Source of the DNA: Heloderma charlesbogerti
Lineage: Eukaryota > Chordata > Lepidosauria > Squamata > Helodermatidae
Direction: 5' to 3'
Length of the DNA stretch: 64,000 nt
Assembly: GCA_026122225.1 (NCBI GenBank)
Contig: JANEZZ010002877.1
Coordinates: 2,356,001-2,420,000, forward strand
In this document: in pieces, positions 43,446 through 55,942 of the stretch
How the letters are laid out: each line of letters opens with the position of its first letter
Numbering within the stretch: the first letter of the stretch is position 1
The notes under the pieces: generated by a model
What the model was told of the DNA's origin: nothing
The model's database searches: none
The model's input: the letters and a program-made list of their open reading frames with translations, nothing else
Program-made: the position numbers and the translations under genes

Positions 43446-44260
43446 AGGAATAGATGCAGTCTCTAAGCTATGCAAAAGCACCCTTGGCCCTGCCAGCAAC
43501 CTGGTCTTCTAGAATCACTCCTTATTTAGAATTAAATTCTACTCTGTTCAGTGGGGATTATTCTAAGATACATTATGGGGTATAAGAAGGTACCTCTTCC
43601 ATTGCCATTAAGGATTAAGTCCTTAAGAATTGACCAAGCTGTTTAAGAAAAAAACTTTGTTTATTAGCCACTTACAATCATGTTTGCAAAATAAAAATAG
43701 CACTTTTGGCCCGGGGAATTAATATTTTGTTAAACAAAGCATATGCTTTGAAGTCCGTTGTAACTGGTATTTGTAACTCTCAGGATACTCCAAACCATGA
43801 GATGGTTAAATCAGGACATTGCTTCTTTTGTGCGATTATTTCAAAGCAAGCGTCTTTATCTCTGCAGCCAATGAATGCTTGATACAAGCTTCCAGAATGT
43901 TCAGTCACTTTGCATCAAGAAAGTGTCATTCAAAAGTCTGAAGTCTGTATGCAGTCCTTTATGTGGTTAAACTTTTAAGAAGTTGCTCACTGACCTTGGA
44001 ATCCAAAATCTATCCACAGTCCCCTTTATTAGTTGACTGCTTAGGCTTTGGTTATGTGATGTCAGAGCTGCTAACCAGAGATAGCTAGAGCAGGCTGCAA
44101 CACCCCCTCACCTGTTCAGCTCTATTGTGACAGAACAGTTCAGCTATTCACTGCAACATTTGCAGAGGTAGGGCAGTTTAGGACAAGGCAGTTGTGTGCT
44201 AAGGTAAACTGGGGAGAGTTTTAAAAAATTATTCCATTGTGTGTGGCGACATTTTCACAG
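43446..44260. other. Probable intron, no gene recognised
   Basis: Unassigned sequence; nothing supportable. Confidence 0.4.
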
Positions 44261-44637
44261 TGGGCTGGTTTGCACTACATGGCTGGGCCATCATGAGTTA
44301 TTTAATCCATGATGAGCTGCGGTGAGTGTTGGGCACGTGTGGCCGCCATTTTGAATATGCAACTCCTGATCGGGCTGATTGGGCGTTGCACTATGCCATG
44401 TGAACCCAGCCACCACAGGTTATTCAAGTAGTAAACAACCCTTGCACAACCCTACTATTAATTGAGGGTTATGCGAGAGTTGTTTAACCCTCACATAACC
44501 CATCGTAGCTGGGTTTGCATGACATGGCGCAACCTCCGATTGTCCCAGCTGGGCCTTACATATTCAAAACAGCAGCTGTACACACCACAGCTCATAGTAG
44601 GTTATTGATAACCTTCGATGTCATGTGAAATGGGTCA
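44261..44637. mobile_element. Foldback MITE (GGGCTGGTTTGCA termini)
   Basis: The left tip TGGGCTGGTTTGCACTACAT and the right tip, complement of TGACCCATTTCACATGACAT, are inverted. Inner arms pair imperfectly (CCATGTGAACCCAGCC with GCTGGGTTTGCATGACATGG; GGGTTATGCGAGAGTTGTTTAA with its partner). Same family as 29644-29979. Confidence 0.6.
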
Positions 44638-45446
44638 GTCTCTTGCATACTCTATACTGCTAGCATGAGTAGTCAAGAAGAGTGCAACCTATAAGGAGGT
44701 ACAATTGTGAATTGCCTTTGCATTAATTATGTTAGATTTGATGGTCTCCCAATTATGTTTCCATGCTTTAATATGACCCCTCAAAAAATAAGTCTTATTT
44801 ATAGCCTGTGTCCACTCACATGGTTAGCAACAATATTTTCAATGTCTGTAATGACTTCAGTGCAAGTATGCTAGTTGCTCAGTGACTCATAATGGCCCCA
44901 CAAACAAACAAACAAAAGCAGTGGAGCTGGTTTATAGACACTGGTGATGATGTGTGGGGAATTCATTCCTTATACAGGCTCAGGCTGTCATCCTAAAAAA
45001 ATGAAAATAGTCTGGTTTGTGGATCTGACTGGCACTGCAGTCTCAGTTCAAGTTTTGAATTCTGAACAGACCACTGCAGCTCTATTGAAGCTCTACTTGC
45101 CAAATATTACTTTGGGTAGTACCATGATATGAATTATTGGGAGTCTTGTGTGCTTCTAGTTATGGATTCAATGACTGAAATAATTTTGTGTCTTGTGTTT
45201 TGTGACTGAGGTGGGGAACCAGAGGCCCCATGGGCTGCATACAGCCTGTAGTGTCTGGTGGTTCTTCCCTACAATCCTGAGCAGTTCTCAATGAGAAGTG
45301 AGATGCAGAGGCCACACAAAGCATCCCAGATAGCAGGGAAGATAAAAGCACTCTGAAAGTGCAGATCCAGCTTTCAAAAGGCAGTCCCCTCCCTGCTGAG
45401 TGCTTTGAAAGCATGGACCCAGCCAGATGAGCTCTTTCAAAAGGTA

Positions 45447-45449
<3 letters not shown>
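44638..45449. other. Probable intron, no gene recognised
   Basis: Unassigned. Near 45209 a GGTGGGGAACCAGAGGCCC motif suggests a fragment of a low-copy repeat also seen near 54740. Confidence 0.35.
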
Positions 45450-45505
<56 letters not shown>

Positions 45506-45571
45506 TGAGTCCATTCTCTCCTACACATACCATCTGTCCATTCTTTCTCTCTCTCTCTCTCTCTCTCTCTT
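45450..45571. repeat. (GT)n(GA)n and (CT)n microsatellites
   Basis: A GT run followed by GA repeats (45450-45505) and a CT run (about 45543-45571) lie directly upstream of the hAT-like element. Confidence 0.9.
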
Positions 45572-45583
45572 TCATACACTCAC

Positions 45584-46265
45584 TAGTGCTGTGCTGAAAA
45601 TTTTCCCCATTTTTTCCCCCCATTCTCATTCAATTTGATAGAAAATAAATTGCTTTCACAAAGAAATTCAAAGGAAGAGAAATTTCAGAGAAATTCCTAT
45701 GGGTTGGGTTTGGGGTTCTTGTGCTTACATTACTTGTGAGGTGGCTGAGGAGTGTGCACGAGTGTCCTGTCTGTCATTGTACAGTAATCTCTGTGGCAGC
45801 CTGTAGCCTCCTTAGCTTCCCGCACTTCAGTTAAAGCCATCACGAGGAAGACCTCATGAGGCAATTCCTCATTTCAGTTCAGGAAGTGTAGGTGGCCTGG
45901 GAGGCTGCAGAGCAATGGAAAGAGGTGTAATAGAGAGGGAAAACACACACAGCACCCTTAGCCACCTTGCAGTGATTAGGTAAGCTCAGAAATACCACCA
46001 AAAGAAATTCAAAATTCTGCCTCAAAAAAGTGGAAGCCTCAGCACAGTTGATGCTGTTGCCACTTGCAGGAGCAATGCAGTAAACCAAAAACCCTCAGGA
46101 AAAAGAGAGAACCTGTGCTACAACCCTGCCAATAGTGAGCCCTATCTTTGAGAAACTGTTGGAGAATTTCTCCTAGGAGAAATTTGGTGAAATTGTGCCC
46201 CTCCCCAATTTCTCTGCCCACAAATAGGCTGGAGAATTTTGAGAGGCCATTTGTGCACAGCTCTA
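45584..46265. mobile_element. Non-autonomous hAT-like element, copy 2 (inverted)
   Basis: Reverse-orientation relative of 31308-32034. Termini are TAGTGCTGTG and the complement of TAGAGCTGTG. The flanks ACACTCAC and AAACACAC agree at six of eight positions but lie in low-complexity sequence. Shared body motifs include CAGTTAAAGCCAT-like and CAGCCTGTAGCCTCC sequences. Confidence 0.75.
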
Positions 46266-48116
46266 AAACACACACGCACACACCTCACCATACATCCATT
46301 CATTCACACACACTGTGGGGAGGGGGGATGGAAGGGGATTGGGGACCAGTGTTAACATTTGAGGAAGGTTATCATATGGGCTGAACAACAAGAGAGGTGG
46401 ATTGTTTTTCCAGTTTGGCCAGTTGGATAGATGTGAAAGACTTGACATTTGATGAGCAAAAGCTCAAGGTAAGAGATGACCACAGTATGAACCAGAGTTT
46501 TAGCCAAGGAAACTGAGAGGAAGGTGCAAATCTTTCACTGTTGTGTAGAAGGAAGTAGTGTGATTTCATGATGATTGATTGTAGGGAAGGGTCAGAAAGA
46601 ATGGCAAAGTTTGTCCCTAGTCAACAGGGTGAATGTTGGTTTTTGTCAATGGAACAGAAAATCATCAAAAATAAGGTGACCTGGACTGTAAGATGAAGAC
46701 CTCAGTACTGGATATATTTAGCTTGTGATGGCAACCGAGCACTGCAGCATTAGATGGTGGGGAAAGGTCTTGGGTAGAGAGGTATAGCTGGGGATCATCA
46801 GCATAGAGGTGGTTGTGAAAACCACAGGGTCATATGAGTTCACCAGAGATAGTACATAGGGAGTGAATAGCAGGGTACCAAGAAAAAACCTTAGAATTCC
46901 CAAGGAGACCCAATATAGAGGAGGGAAGGTGCTACCAAATGATGACTGTATAATTTTCTGATGCTTAGGATTGTGATAATAGGCATTTGGAATTGTATTA
47001 GAGTTATGCTTTTCTTTTTCATTAATTTTGTATGTGTAATCACATATGTGTACCAAATTTCTGCAGAAGGTTATAACAGGCCCACTGTTGAAAACTAGGA
47101 CAGTTTTTTTTTTTAAAAAAAGGTCTCTTCTTGCTGTGAACAAAAAATACACAAAGCCTCAAAATGGTGCTGGAATATATGGAAAGCTTTATTGTAGGAT
47201 ATTAAAAGCTCAACACATTTCAGACAAAAACCTTCAGGTACACTGTAAAGATGTTTGGAATTGCTCATTACAAAATAGCCCACAGACTCAAATTATATGT
47301 AATGTAAGTATAGTTGGATTTTTTTTTAGAGGAGGGAACTGCAGCTTGTATGTAGTGAATGAATTCTTCATACATCAGCACCAGTATCTATAAAACAGCT
47401 CCATGGTGCTAGTTTTTGTTGCTTTCTGGGGCCAGAGGGCATTATGAAACAGTCACTTGCTGTGAACCACATCTAGGTAAACAGTTGTGAGGTCACAAAT
47501 ATCTGAACTGCTAAGCGGAAATGAGATACTGAACTTTTGCAAATCCAACAGTCTGTTGTTCATGTATGAAAAGAGCAATTAATGTGTCTGAGAATGTACA
47601 TTTTGTATGGAATAGCAAGGAGGTTGTGGATGTACAGTGCTGAGCTTCTCTGATAGTTTTATGGGACCTAAGTATATATCAAGAAAAAACAAAATTCGTT
47701 TTGAGAGTTAATACTATACCACAAAATTAGATGCAATTTAAAGAGAGATAACATTTAAGCAGTATGATGCTCAAGCATAGCAAAAATAATAGCTTAAATT
47801 TCATTTTTTCAAATAAGTGCTTGAATACTTATACCTTAAATAGAAGTACCTTGAAATCTACAAGTTTCCAATTGATAATAAGAAAAAAAATCTGAAAATC
47901 TACAAGAAACAATTTAGAGTACAGTGTTTTTAAGTGTCATAACATTTTCCTTGTAGCAGTCTCCAAATAGGTGGGCTCCTAGGAGCAGAACTCTGTAGAT
48001 GTATATAGCATAAAGAGGCATTTGGCTGATGCGATCCTTTGTGAGGCTGGCTTCTCTTTTCATTGTCTCAGCTTGCAGTCTCACTATAATGGCTTACAAC
48101 AGGAGCAGGCAGACTT
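46266..48116. other. Probable intron, no gene recognised
   Basis: No supportable exon or RNA gene. The 144-codon minus-strand frame at 46718-47152 shows no domain. Confidence 0.45.
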
Positions 48117-48160
48117 CAGATCTACTTTGTTTTTCCCAAGGATCTACTTTGTTTTTCCCA
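48117..48160. repeat. 22-bp tandem duplication
   Basis: GATCTACTTTGTTTTTCCCA, then AG, occurs twice in perfect tandem, possibly within a wider unclassified repeat. Confidence 0.85.
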
Positions 48161-48836
48161 AGGACCCCAGAGTCTGCCCACCAAAGTGTGTCTGGGAACA
48201 TTGGTAAGCCATTCCTTTGTAGCATAATCCTATGAGATTTTATTTGAAAGCAAGTGAGTTTTGGATTGCAGCCTTGGAAATAAGGAACACGAATGCCACT
48301 GACCAATGCTCATCCAGCAATTTTCTTTTAGTGTCAAAACTGAGCTTGCAGTTCTCCTGCACAAAAATCCATGCGTAGTTTCCCCCCAACGCTCTCTTTA
48401 TTTCAACAGCTGAAATTTTTTTGGGTGGAGGGAAGCCTTTTAGTTGTTGGTGTTGTTAAACAATTGAGATTAGAAGTCTTTGTAGATCTACAGCAAATCA
48501 GCCAAAGACCTACCACTAGATCCTAATCTATCTTCTGCCCACCCCGGCTTACAGTATACTAGATAGTATACCAGATAGAAAGATAGACTCCTGCATTGGC
48601 TGAGGGGGCTTGGGGATGATACCGTAGGTGAGTCTCCCTAACGTTGTTATTCTTCTCTGTTAATTGCTGTGCTGCAGGATGGCTTTGTGTCCCACGCCAC
48701 ACTGTGTTGGTGATGCTTAGTATAAATTGATGTTGCTTAACTGGCATTTAAACAGAGCCAAAGCGTCTGACTTTGCACTTTCACAGAAATGTTTCTGCCC
48801 TATCTTTCATGTTAATTTACTGGCTTTACACCATAG

Positions 48837-49860
48837 TAAGAACATAAGGACAGCCCTGCTGGGTCAGACCAAAGGACCATCTTGTCCAGCATCCTGTTTC
48901 CCACAGTTGCCTGCCAGATGCCTTCATGCCTTGCTTGTGGACTTGCTGGAAGTGACAGACCTCTCCTGCTGTTGTTCTCTAGCAACTGGTATTCGAGCCA
49001 TACTGACTTTAAACCTGGAGATTTTTTGGCTCGGCCTTCCTCAACCTGCTGCCCTCCAGATGTGTTGGCCGACATCTCCCATTACCCTCTGCTGGTATGG
49101 CCAAGCTGTGCTAGCTGGAGATTGTGGGAGCTGCAGTCCAACACACTTGGAGGGCGCCAGGTTGGGGAAGGCCACTTTAGAGCTGATAGCTTTATCTTCA
49201 ATGAACGTGTCTAGTTCCCCTTTAAAGCTTCCAGGTTAGTGACCATCACCCCATCTTGCAGCGTTGAATCCCAGGAATGTATTACATGGCTGTGAAGAAA
49301 TCCTTCCATTTGTCTTGAATCTACCCCCAGCCAATTATACCAGCTGAGCTAAAGTGTTATGAGAGTGTGAGAGAGAAAACATCCACTTTCTTCACCCTAT
49401 CCATGGTTTTTATAAACCTTTATGTCCATCTTAGTGATCTCTTCTCTAAAGAAGAAGAAGAACCAAATGCTTTAGCAGTTCCTTCAGCCCCTTAATAAAC
49501 TTAGTTGCCCTCTTCTGTACCTTTTCCAGGTACAGTATCCTGGAAAATATCCTTTTTGAGTTTGGATGAGCACAACTGTACACAGTATTCCAAATCTGGC
49601 TGCACCACAGATTTCTTCCAAGGCATTATGATGCTGCTTATCTTATTTTCAATCCCTTTCCTAATAAATCCTCTCAAGGAATTTTCCTTTTTCAGTGCCA
49701 TACATGAGTTGGCTTTTTCACTGAGCTGTCAACCACACCCCCAAGATCTCTTGGCTAGTTATTCGCCACCAGTTCACTACAAGTCAGCATCAAAATACTC
49801 TGTTCTTTCTTTGGCTTTGGCCACATTCAGTGTAGATTTAAAAGCACTTTAATATTATTT
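48837..49860 (-). pseudogene. CR1-clade LINE 3' portion, antisense, interrupted by a MITE
   Basis: On the minus strand this reads as the last part of a CR1-type ORF2 plus 3' UTR. The frame 49701-49501 contains GFIRKGIENK, VVQPDLEYCVQ and SSKLKKDIF, matching the conserved CR1 block after the RT domain (LGIIRKGIENK...[20 protein letters not shown]). Further on, 49230-49300 matches the C-terminal region in the complement. The 3' UTR (complement of AGAACATAAGGACAGCCCTGC...) begins at 48837. A family A MITE at 49032-49172 splits it. Stops and frameshifts make it a dead copy. It belongs to a different, older subfamily from the CR1 at 49933. Confidence 0.75.
49032..49172. mobile_element. Palindromic hAT-like MITE (family A), inserted in a CR1-clade LINE
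   Basis: CGGCCTTCCTCAACCTGC, then GCCCTCCAGATGTGTTGG, is mirrored by GCAGTCCAACACACTTGG and GCCAGGTTGGGGAAGGCC. The flanking LINE sequence continues on both sides. Confidence 0.75.
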
Positions 49861-49915
49861 ATTCATCTTTGGGGAACCTTTTTTTTAAACTGTAGGAGTA
49901 GTTTAAAAAAAACTA

Positions 49916-49949
49916 CTAATGCCCAAAGTATGCTAATGCCCAAAGTATG
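49916..49949. repeat. 17-bp tandem duplication at the CR1 5' junction
   Basis: CTAATGCCCAAAGTATG occurs twice (49916-49932, 49933-49949). The second unit encodes the start of the endonuclease reading NAQSM. The duplication sits exactly where the truncated CR1 copy begins. Confidence 0.9.
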
Positions 49950-52672
49950 GGAAACAAACAGAATGAACTTGAACTCTTAATACAGGAGGGAAATTATGAC
50001 TTGATAGGTGTAACTGAGACTTGGTGGGATGACTCTCATGACTGGGATACAGCAATTGAAGGATATAACTTGTTCGAAAAGAACAGGAGGAACAGAAAGG
50101 GAGGTGGGGTTGCACTGTATGTGAAAAATACATATTTCTGCACAGAAATACAGGAGGATAAGCTTTGTAGCCCCGTCGAGAGCATCTGGATCAAAATAAA
50201 TGGAGCAAAGAATAAAAGGAACCTGGTGGTCGGAGTGTACTACCGGCCACCCAACCAAGGAGAAGACAAGGATGAAACTTTTGAAAAGCAAATAGCCGAT
50301 GTTTTAAGGAAGCATGATGTAGTAGTAATGGGGGACTTCAATTTCCCCGATATTTATTGGGAGACAAATTCTGCAAAACATGGCCTCTCCAGGAAATTCC
50401 TGACTTGTGTGGCGGATAACTTCCTCCTACAGAAAGTAGAGGAAGGAACTAGAGGATCGACTATCCTTGCCTTGATCCTAACCAACAGAGATGACTTAGT
50501 GGATAAAGTAGCAGTTACAGGAACTCTGGGGGAAAGCAACCATGTTGTACTTGAGTTCTTGGTTCTAAGGGAAGCAAAAGCCGAGTGTAGTCAAACGCGT
50601 ACCCTGGATTTTCGGAAAGCTGATTTTAATAAACTCAGAACAATGATCAGTAAGGTCCCATGGCAAGCGACGCTATCGAGAAAAGGAGTCCAAGATGGGT
50701 GGGAGCTTTTAAAAAAGGAAATTCTCAAGGCACAATCACAAACAATTCCAACAAGAAGAAAAGGTGGAAGACAACAGAAGAAGCCAATGTGGCTTCACAA
50801 AAAGCTTAGGGATGACCTGAAAACAAAAAAGGACACACATAGGAAGTGGAAAGAAGGCCAAGTAACAAAGGAAGAGTACAGGCAGGTAGCACAGAATTGC
50901 AGGGATGGCCTCAGGAAGGCTAAAGCTGAGAACGAGCTGAGGTTAGCGAGGGATGTTAAAAGAAACAAAAAGGCTTTCTTCAGATACATGCATAGTAAAA
51001 GACAGAGGGAAAAAATGGTGTTTCAGCTATTAAATAAGGATGGCAAAATGATAACAGAGGACAAAGAAAAGGCAGAGGTGCTCAGTTCCTACTTTGGCTC
51101 AGTCTTCTCCCAAAAGAGGGTCTATGACCCCCCTGGCAAAGGTGAAGTACAGGCTGAAGGGGCAGGATTGCAGCTTGAGATCGATAGGCATATGGTCAAG
51201 GAACACCTAATAACTTTGAATGAGTTCAAATCTTCAGAGCCAGATGAACTGCATCTTGAATAATAAAGGAACTGGCAGAAGAACTCTCAGAATCACTGTC
51301 TATTCTCTTTGAGAAATCATGGAGCACGGGGGAAGTGCCAGATGACTGGAGGAGGGCTAATGTTGTCCCTATCTTCAAAAATGGTAAAAAGGAGGAACCT
51401 GGGAACTACAGACCAGTCAGTCTGACATCAATCCCTGGGAAAATTCTGGAACAGATGATAAAGCAATCCATCTGTAAGCATCTTGAAAACAATGCCGTGA
51501 TTACTTGAAGCCAACACGGATTTGTCAAAAACAAGTCCTTCCAGACAAATCTGATCTCATTTTTTGATCAAGTAACCTCCCTTGTAGACCGTGGGAATGC
51601 TGTAGACATCATATACCTCGACTTCAGCAAAGCTTTTGACAAAGTGCCCCATGATATCCTGATGTGCAAACAAGCTCAAAGTGGGCTAGATGAAACAACG
51701 ATCCGGTGGATCCACAGTTGGCTACAGAATTGGACTCAAAGAGTGCTTATCAATGGGACCTTCTCAAACTGGGGAGAGGTAACGAGTGGGGTACCGCAGG
51801 GCTCAGTCCTGGGCCCAGTGCTCTTCAACATCTTTATTAATGACTTGGAGGAGGAGGTGTAGGGAATGCTGATCAAATTTGCAGATGACACAAAATTGGG
51901 CGGGATAGCTAATACTTTGGAAGACAGAAACAAAAGAAAAGAAACCAAATGCACAATTACAAGATGGGGGATACGTGGCTCAACAACACTACAAGCGAGA
52001 AGGATCTTGGAATTGTTGTCGATCACAAGCTGAATATGAGCCAACAACGTGATGTGGCTGCAAAAAAGGCAAATGCTCTTTTGGGTTGCATTAATAGAAG
52101 CATAGCTTCCACATCCCGGGAAGTACTAGTTCCCCTCTAGCCAGCACTGGTTAGGCCTCATCTGGAGTACTGTGTCCAGTTCTGGGCACCACACTTTAAG
52201 AAGGATGCAGACAAACTGGAGAGGGTTCTGAGGAGGGCAACAAAGATGATCAGGGGACTGGAAACAAAGCCCTATGAAGAGAGACTGAAAGAACTGGGCA
52301 TGTTAAGCCTTGAGAAGAGAAGACTGAGGGGAGATATGATAGCACTCTTCAAGTACTTGAAAGGTTGTCACAGAGAAGAAGGCCAGGATCAATTCTCGAT
52401 CATCCCAGGGTGCAGGACATGGAATAATGGGCTCAAGTTACAGGAAGCCAGATTCCGACTGAACATCAGGAAAAACGTCCTGACTGTTAGAACAATATGA
52501 CAATGGAACCAATTACCTAGGGAGGTGGTGGGCTCTCCCACACTGGAGGCATTCAAGACATGGCTGGACAGCCATCTGTCAGGGATGCTCTGACATGGAT
52601 TCCTGCACTGAGCAGGGGGTTGGACTCGATGGCCTTGTAGGCCCCTTCCAACCCTACTATTCTATGATTCTA
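49916..52672 (+). pseudogene. CR1 LINE, most of ORF2 and the 3' UTR
   Basis: This is a CR1-clade endonuclease/reverse transcriptase gene, a host-genome retrotransposon. The frame 49947-51263 holds the apurinic-like endonuclease: NAQSMGNKQ, LIGVTETWW (catalytic Glu), VVVMGDFNFP and SNHVVLEF. A spacer and the RT entry follow. After a frameshift near 51260 come NYRPVSLTSIPGK, the RT motifs [11 protein letters not shown] (about 51617-51649), [20 protein letters not shown] (about 51788-51847), and FADDTKLGG (about 51880-51906) beyond an in-frame TAG at 51860-51862. About 70 residues are missing after it. The C-terminal [18 protein letters not shown] and WNQLPREVV blocks remain. Stops occur also near 51507, 52138 and 52498. 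ORF1 is absent. The 3' UTR ends in the CR1-typical TTCTATGATTCT. Confidence 0.9.
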
Positions 52673-53002
52673 GTAAATTGTTTTAAAATATATTACAAAA
52701 ATGCCCTGCTTTAACTAGGAAAGTGTGAGCAATTGCCAGGATAGAAGTCTTCCTGACCTCTCCCCAGTGATGCAGCCCAATCCGAAGTGATTAATGCCTG
52801 CTTTCTGTTAACTGTAACAAAGGATGTGCTCCATTCTTTGCATTGATTGGCACCTGCTGGAAGCAAGGAGGCAACCCTTTTCACAAGCACATTGCATTTT
52901 TGGGTTGTTTCACCTACTCTTTTTTATTTTGCTTTTCTTGGTTCTCAGAGTTATGAAATCACTGTATAATTGTAAATGAATTAGGTGAAGAATGGCAAAC
53001 AA

Positions 53003-53395
53003 GGGGCTGAATCCAACAGGATGCTTACACTTCCATCAATTCTCTTACATCCCGCCAATAGCATTGCACAAATGGCCCCCACCACTTTCACAATGGCAAT
53101 TTAGTGCTTCCAGGGCAACCCAAAATGAGCAGAAACGCTCATTTCTGGAAGGAGGTAGGTCAGCGGAGCTTGCACAAAGGGAGCTCTGCCGACCTGCCTC
53201 CTTCCAGAAACGAGTGTTTCATTTGTTTTGGGGCTCCCTCTAGGGAGCGCCAAATCTCCTTTATATAAGCAGTGGGTCCCACTTGCACAGTGGAGTTGGT
53301 AGGACCCACCACTTCCAGAATTGGTGGGGCAGAAAAGAATTGGCAGGGGTGTAAGTGCACCTCTGAATTCTCCCCAAGTGCAGGACAGCCTTATA
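53003..53395. mobile_element. Foldback MITE
   Basis: A strong central palindrome pairs CATTTCTGGAAGGAGGTAGG with CTGCCTCCTTCCAGAAACG, about 45-bp arms around 53182. Weaker outer arms (TTACACTTCCATCAATTCTC against the complement of the right side near 53330-53360) suggest one element. Class unknown. Confidence 0.55.
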
Positions 53396-54269
53396 GCCTC
53401 AATGTGAGCGCTGTGTTTTGAGTTGAGAAAGTTGGCATTGAAAATCCCTACTTCCAATAAAAGAATTAGTAAGCGAAACCTGAACCATGCTTGCCAGTTG
53501 CTGTTGAGTGGCTCATCTCCTCCTTCTGATTCATATTAGAGTTTTACCACCACCCAAGACCACTGTACCCACATCCTTTCTATTTTTGTGATTGTCCTCT
53601 TACTCCCTGAATCCAGAATGGCAATGTTTATGGAACTTTCCACTGTTGAACAGAAGGCTGAGCAGGGGTGTAATAGCTTTCCACATCAGTTTCTTACTAC
53701 CATTTACAGCCTTTGCTGCTTTCTAGTAAGTAGCACGATCTCTTCAGTGGCAGCTGTTCTCCAAACGACTGGTCCATGTCCATGACATTTACGTTAGGCA
53801 TTATCTGAGGTCATTGTTTCAGATGATGCCTACAGCTGAAGGTGAAAGAGAAAAACTGACCAGATTTGGGAGGTGTTACTTTTAAAGCAAAGCAGCAAGA
53901 GCAGAGATACAATTATATCTCTTGCGTCTACTTCTCCTCTATACAGCTCTTAATTCATTTTTATAAGTATCACAGGTACTTGTCTCCTCTGTTCCAGTAA
54001 TCCTGACCATGGTGATGCTCTTTGTGCAATTCATAGTCCTTCCTGACCCCTTAGGTTAGGCTGGGAGTAGCAGTATTTGCAAGGTCAGTTGCAAAAGAAA
54101 TCATCCTGTGCACACACAAGGCATGACTTACTCTTTGGTCACTGTATCAAGAGAGAATTACCATATGTACCTTTATTTAGCTGCAAAACCATATCTAAAG
54201 TAGTAGAATGTTTTTGTTTCAAATAAGTTGAATTAATTCTTGCACATATATTCTTGCACACAGTGGCCT
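53396..54269. other. Probable intron, no gene recognised
   Basis: Unassigned sequence; nothing supportable. Confidence 0.4.
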
Positions 54270-54562
54270 GTTTCAGATATCAGTCCAATAAATCATTGTT
54301 TAACTGTCCTGGGAAATAGTGTTGTGCCCTTCCCTCCTCCCTTATCTCATTCTTCTGGTTTTTTAATCTTGGTTTGTAGTCTTGGCTTAAGTCAGAGTTT
54401 CCAGATTCAGATGTAATGGGAAACCCTAGTTTAACAAAGCCTGGAAGTCTTGCTTAAGGCATGCGAGAAAAGGGATGAGGGAATGTGCAAGCAGAATGCT
54501 CATTCTTGGTCTGATAAATTGTGTGATTAAACCATGGATCATTACGTCTGAATCTGGCCACT
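54270..54562. mobile_element. MITE with AGTGGCC termini
   Basis: Left AGTGGCCTGTTTCAGATATC and right, the complement of AGTGGCCAGATTCAGACG, are inverted. The subterminal CATTGTTTAAC pairs with TTAAACCATGG. No target duplication was identified; hAT-like by terminus only. Confidence 0.55.
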
Positions 54563-54964
54563 ATCACATCTGTGGCAATGTGTAAATTTGGGATCATTAC
54601 CTCACATCGTGGGATTTCTAGAATTTATAGTCGTACTTACCAATGTTGACACTATTCTTGCATGAAATATGATACTGAAAGAGTTGATGATATTAATGTA
54701 GAAAGTTGCTGTAGCAGGAAAATAATGGAAATGGCCTGGATCAGGCATGGGGAACCTGTGGCCCATGGTCTGGATATATATCATGGGTTTTGCCATTCAG
54801 CCAGCCAGCTTCTCTCCCAGGCTCACCCCCTCTCCTAGAAGAAAGATCTTATCTTCGATCAGTAACTGATCAGATATAAGACCCTTCCCTGCTGAAAAGG
54901 GAGTAAGACCATGCCTAGTACCAAGAAGGGAGACTCTCTCAGTCTAAGAAGGGAAAATCCCCCC

Positions 54965-55020
54965 CACACACACACACACAGCTGATCTGCATGGATCAGC
55001 AGAGAGGATGAAGCTGGGAA

Positions 55021-55062
<42 letters not shown>
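54965..55062. repeat. (CA)n and (TG)n microsatellites
   Basis: A short CA run at about 54965-54979 and a longer TG run at 55026-55062. Being complementary, they could form a stem. Confidence 0.9.
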
Positions 55063-55066
<4 letters not shown>

Positions 55067-55932
55067 AAGAGGGTGGGAGGGTGGGCACTGGCCATGTCTA
55101 CTGTTGGCATGTGGTCCCTGGGAGGTTTCTTAGGTGGCAATCTAGTGCTTGTCCTAGAAAGAGGTTCCAGATTCATGTCCTGGATGACCAAGCAGTGGGT
55201 TGGTCAAAACATTGCAGCTTTCAATAAGCATGCAACTTGAAGTATTTTTTTGGAGATGACAACTGTACTATTCAAACAAAATTCTGCTGGTCTTGAATTT
55301 TGGCAGCAGCACTATTATTGACTGAGTTGCTATGGGTGACCAGGCAGCAGGAACTTTGAATGTCTCTCCTATCTGACAGGTCAAGGATTGAATGTCAAGA
55401 ACTCGTTCAGTCCATCAGGTTAGTTTCAGGGTTAGTTTAATTATTTGTGTAATAGCTGCTTGTGCTGAATAGTTTTTGTGGGTAGAGTAATTATCTGCTT
55501 AGTCTTCATGGCTGTCAGTTGTTTGCACACTCTTGGTGATACAGCTTGCCAGGGGAGGGAGTGGAGAGGCTTCAGACATCATGCCAGACTATTGTTAAGG
55601 AAGCCATGGTTTGCATTTGGTTGGCAGACCAGAATGAGAATTCATACAGAACCAGAATCTGAACTGATGAAAGTCAAAATGTTTTTGCCCCAAGTGGTAC
55701 CTGTTTACAACAAAACTGGGCATTGCAGGTTAAATATATTCTTCCCCTGTCCCACACACCTTTTAATTTGAGTGGATTTGCTAAAAATCAGGCTGGACTT
55801 GTTCTTACTGCCTGGGCTCAGCCCAAGAAACATTATGTGACAGATTCCTCAGTGAGGAATCATAGCCTTTTTCAATGGGTATTTTTGGGTGCTCCTGTTT
55901 ATCATGGGATCTACCTGCTGCTAATTTAAATC
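55063..55932. other. Probable intron, no gene recognised
   Basis: Unassigned sequence; nothing supportable. Confidence 0.4.
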
Positions 55933-55942
55933 TTGATTACAA

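Noticed and set aside
45160..45629. Arg/Glu- and Thr/His-rich minus-strand frames
   Set aside because: They are translations of GT, GA and CT microsatellites.
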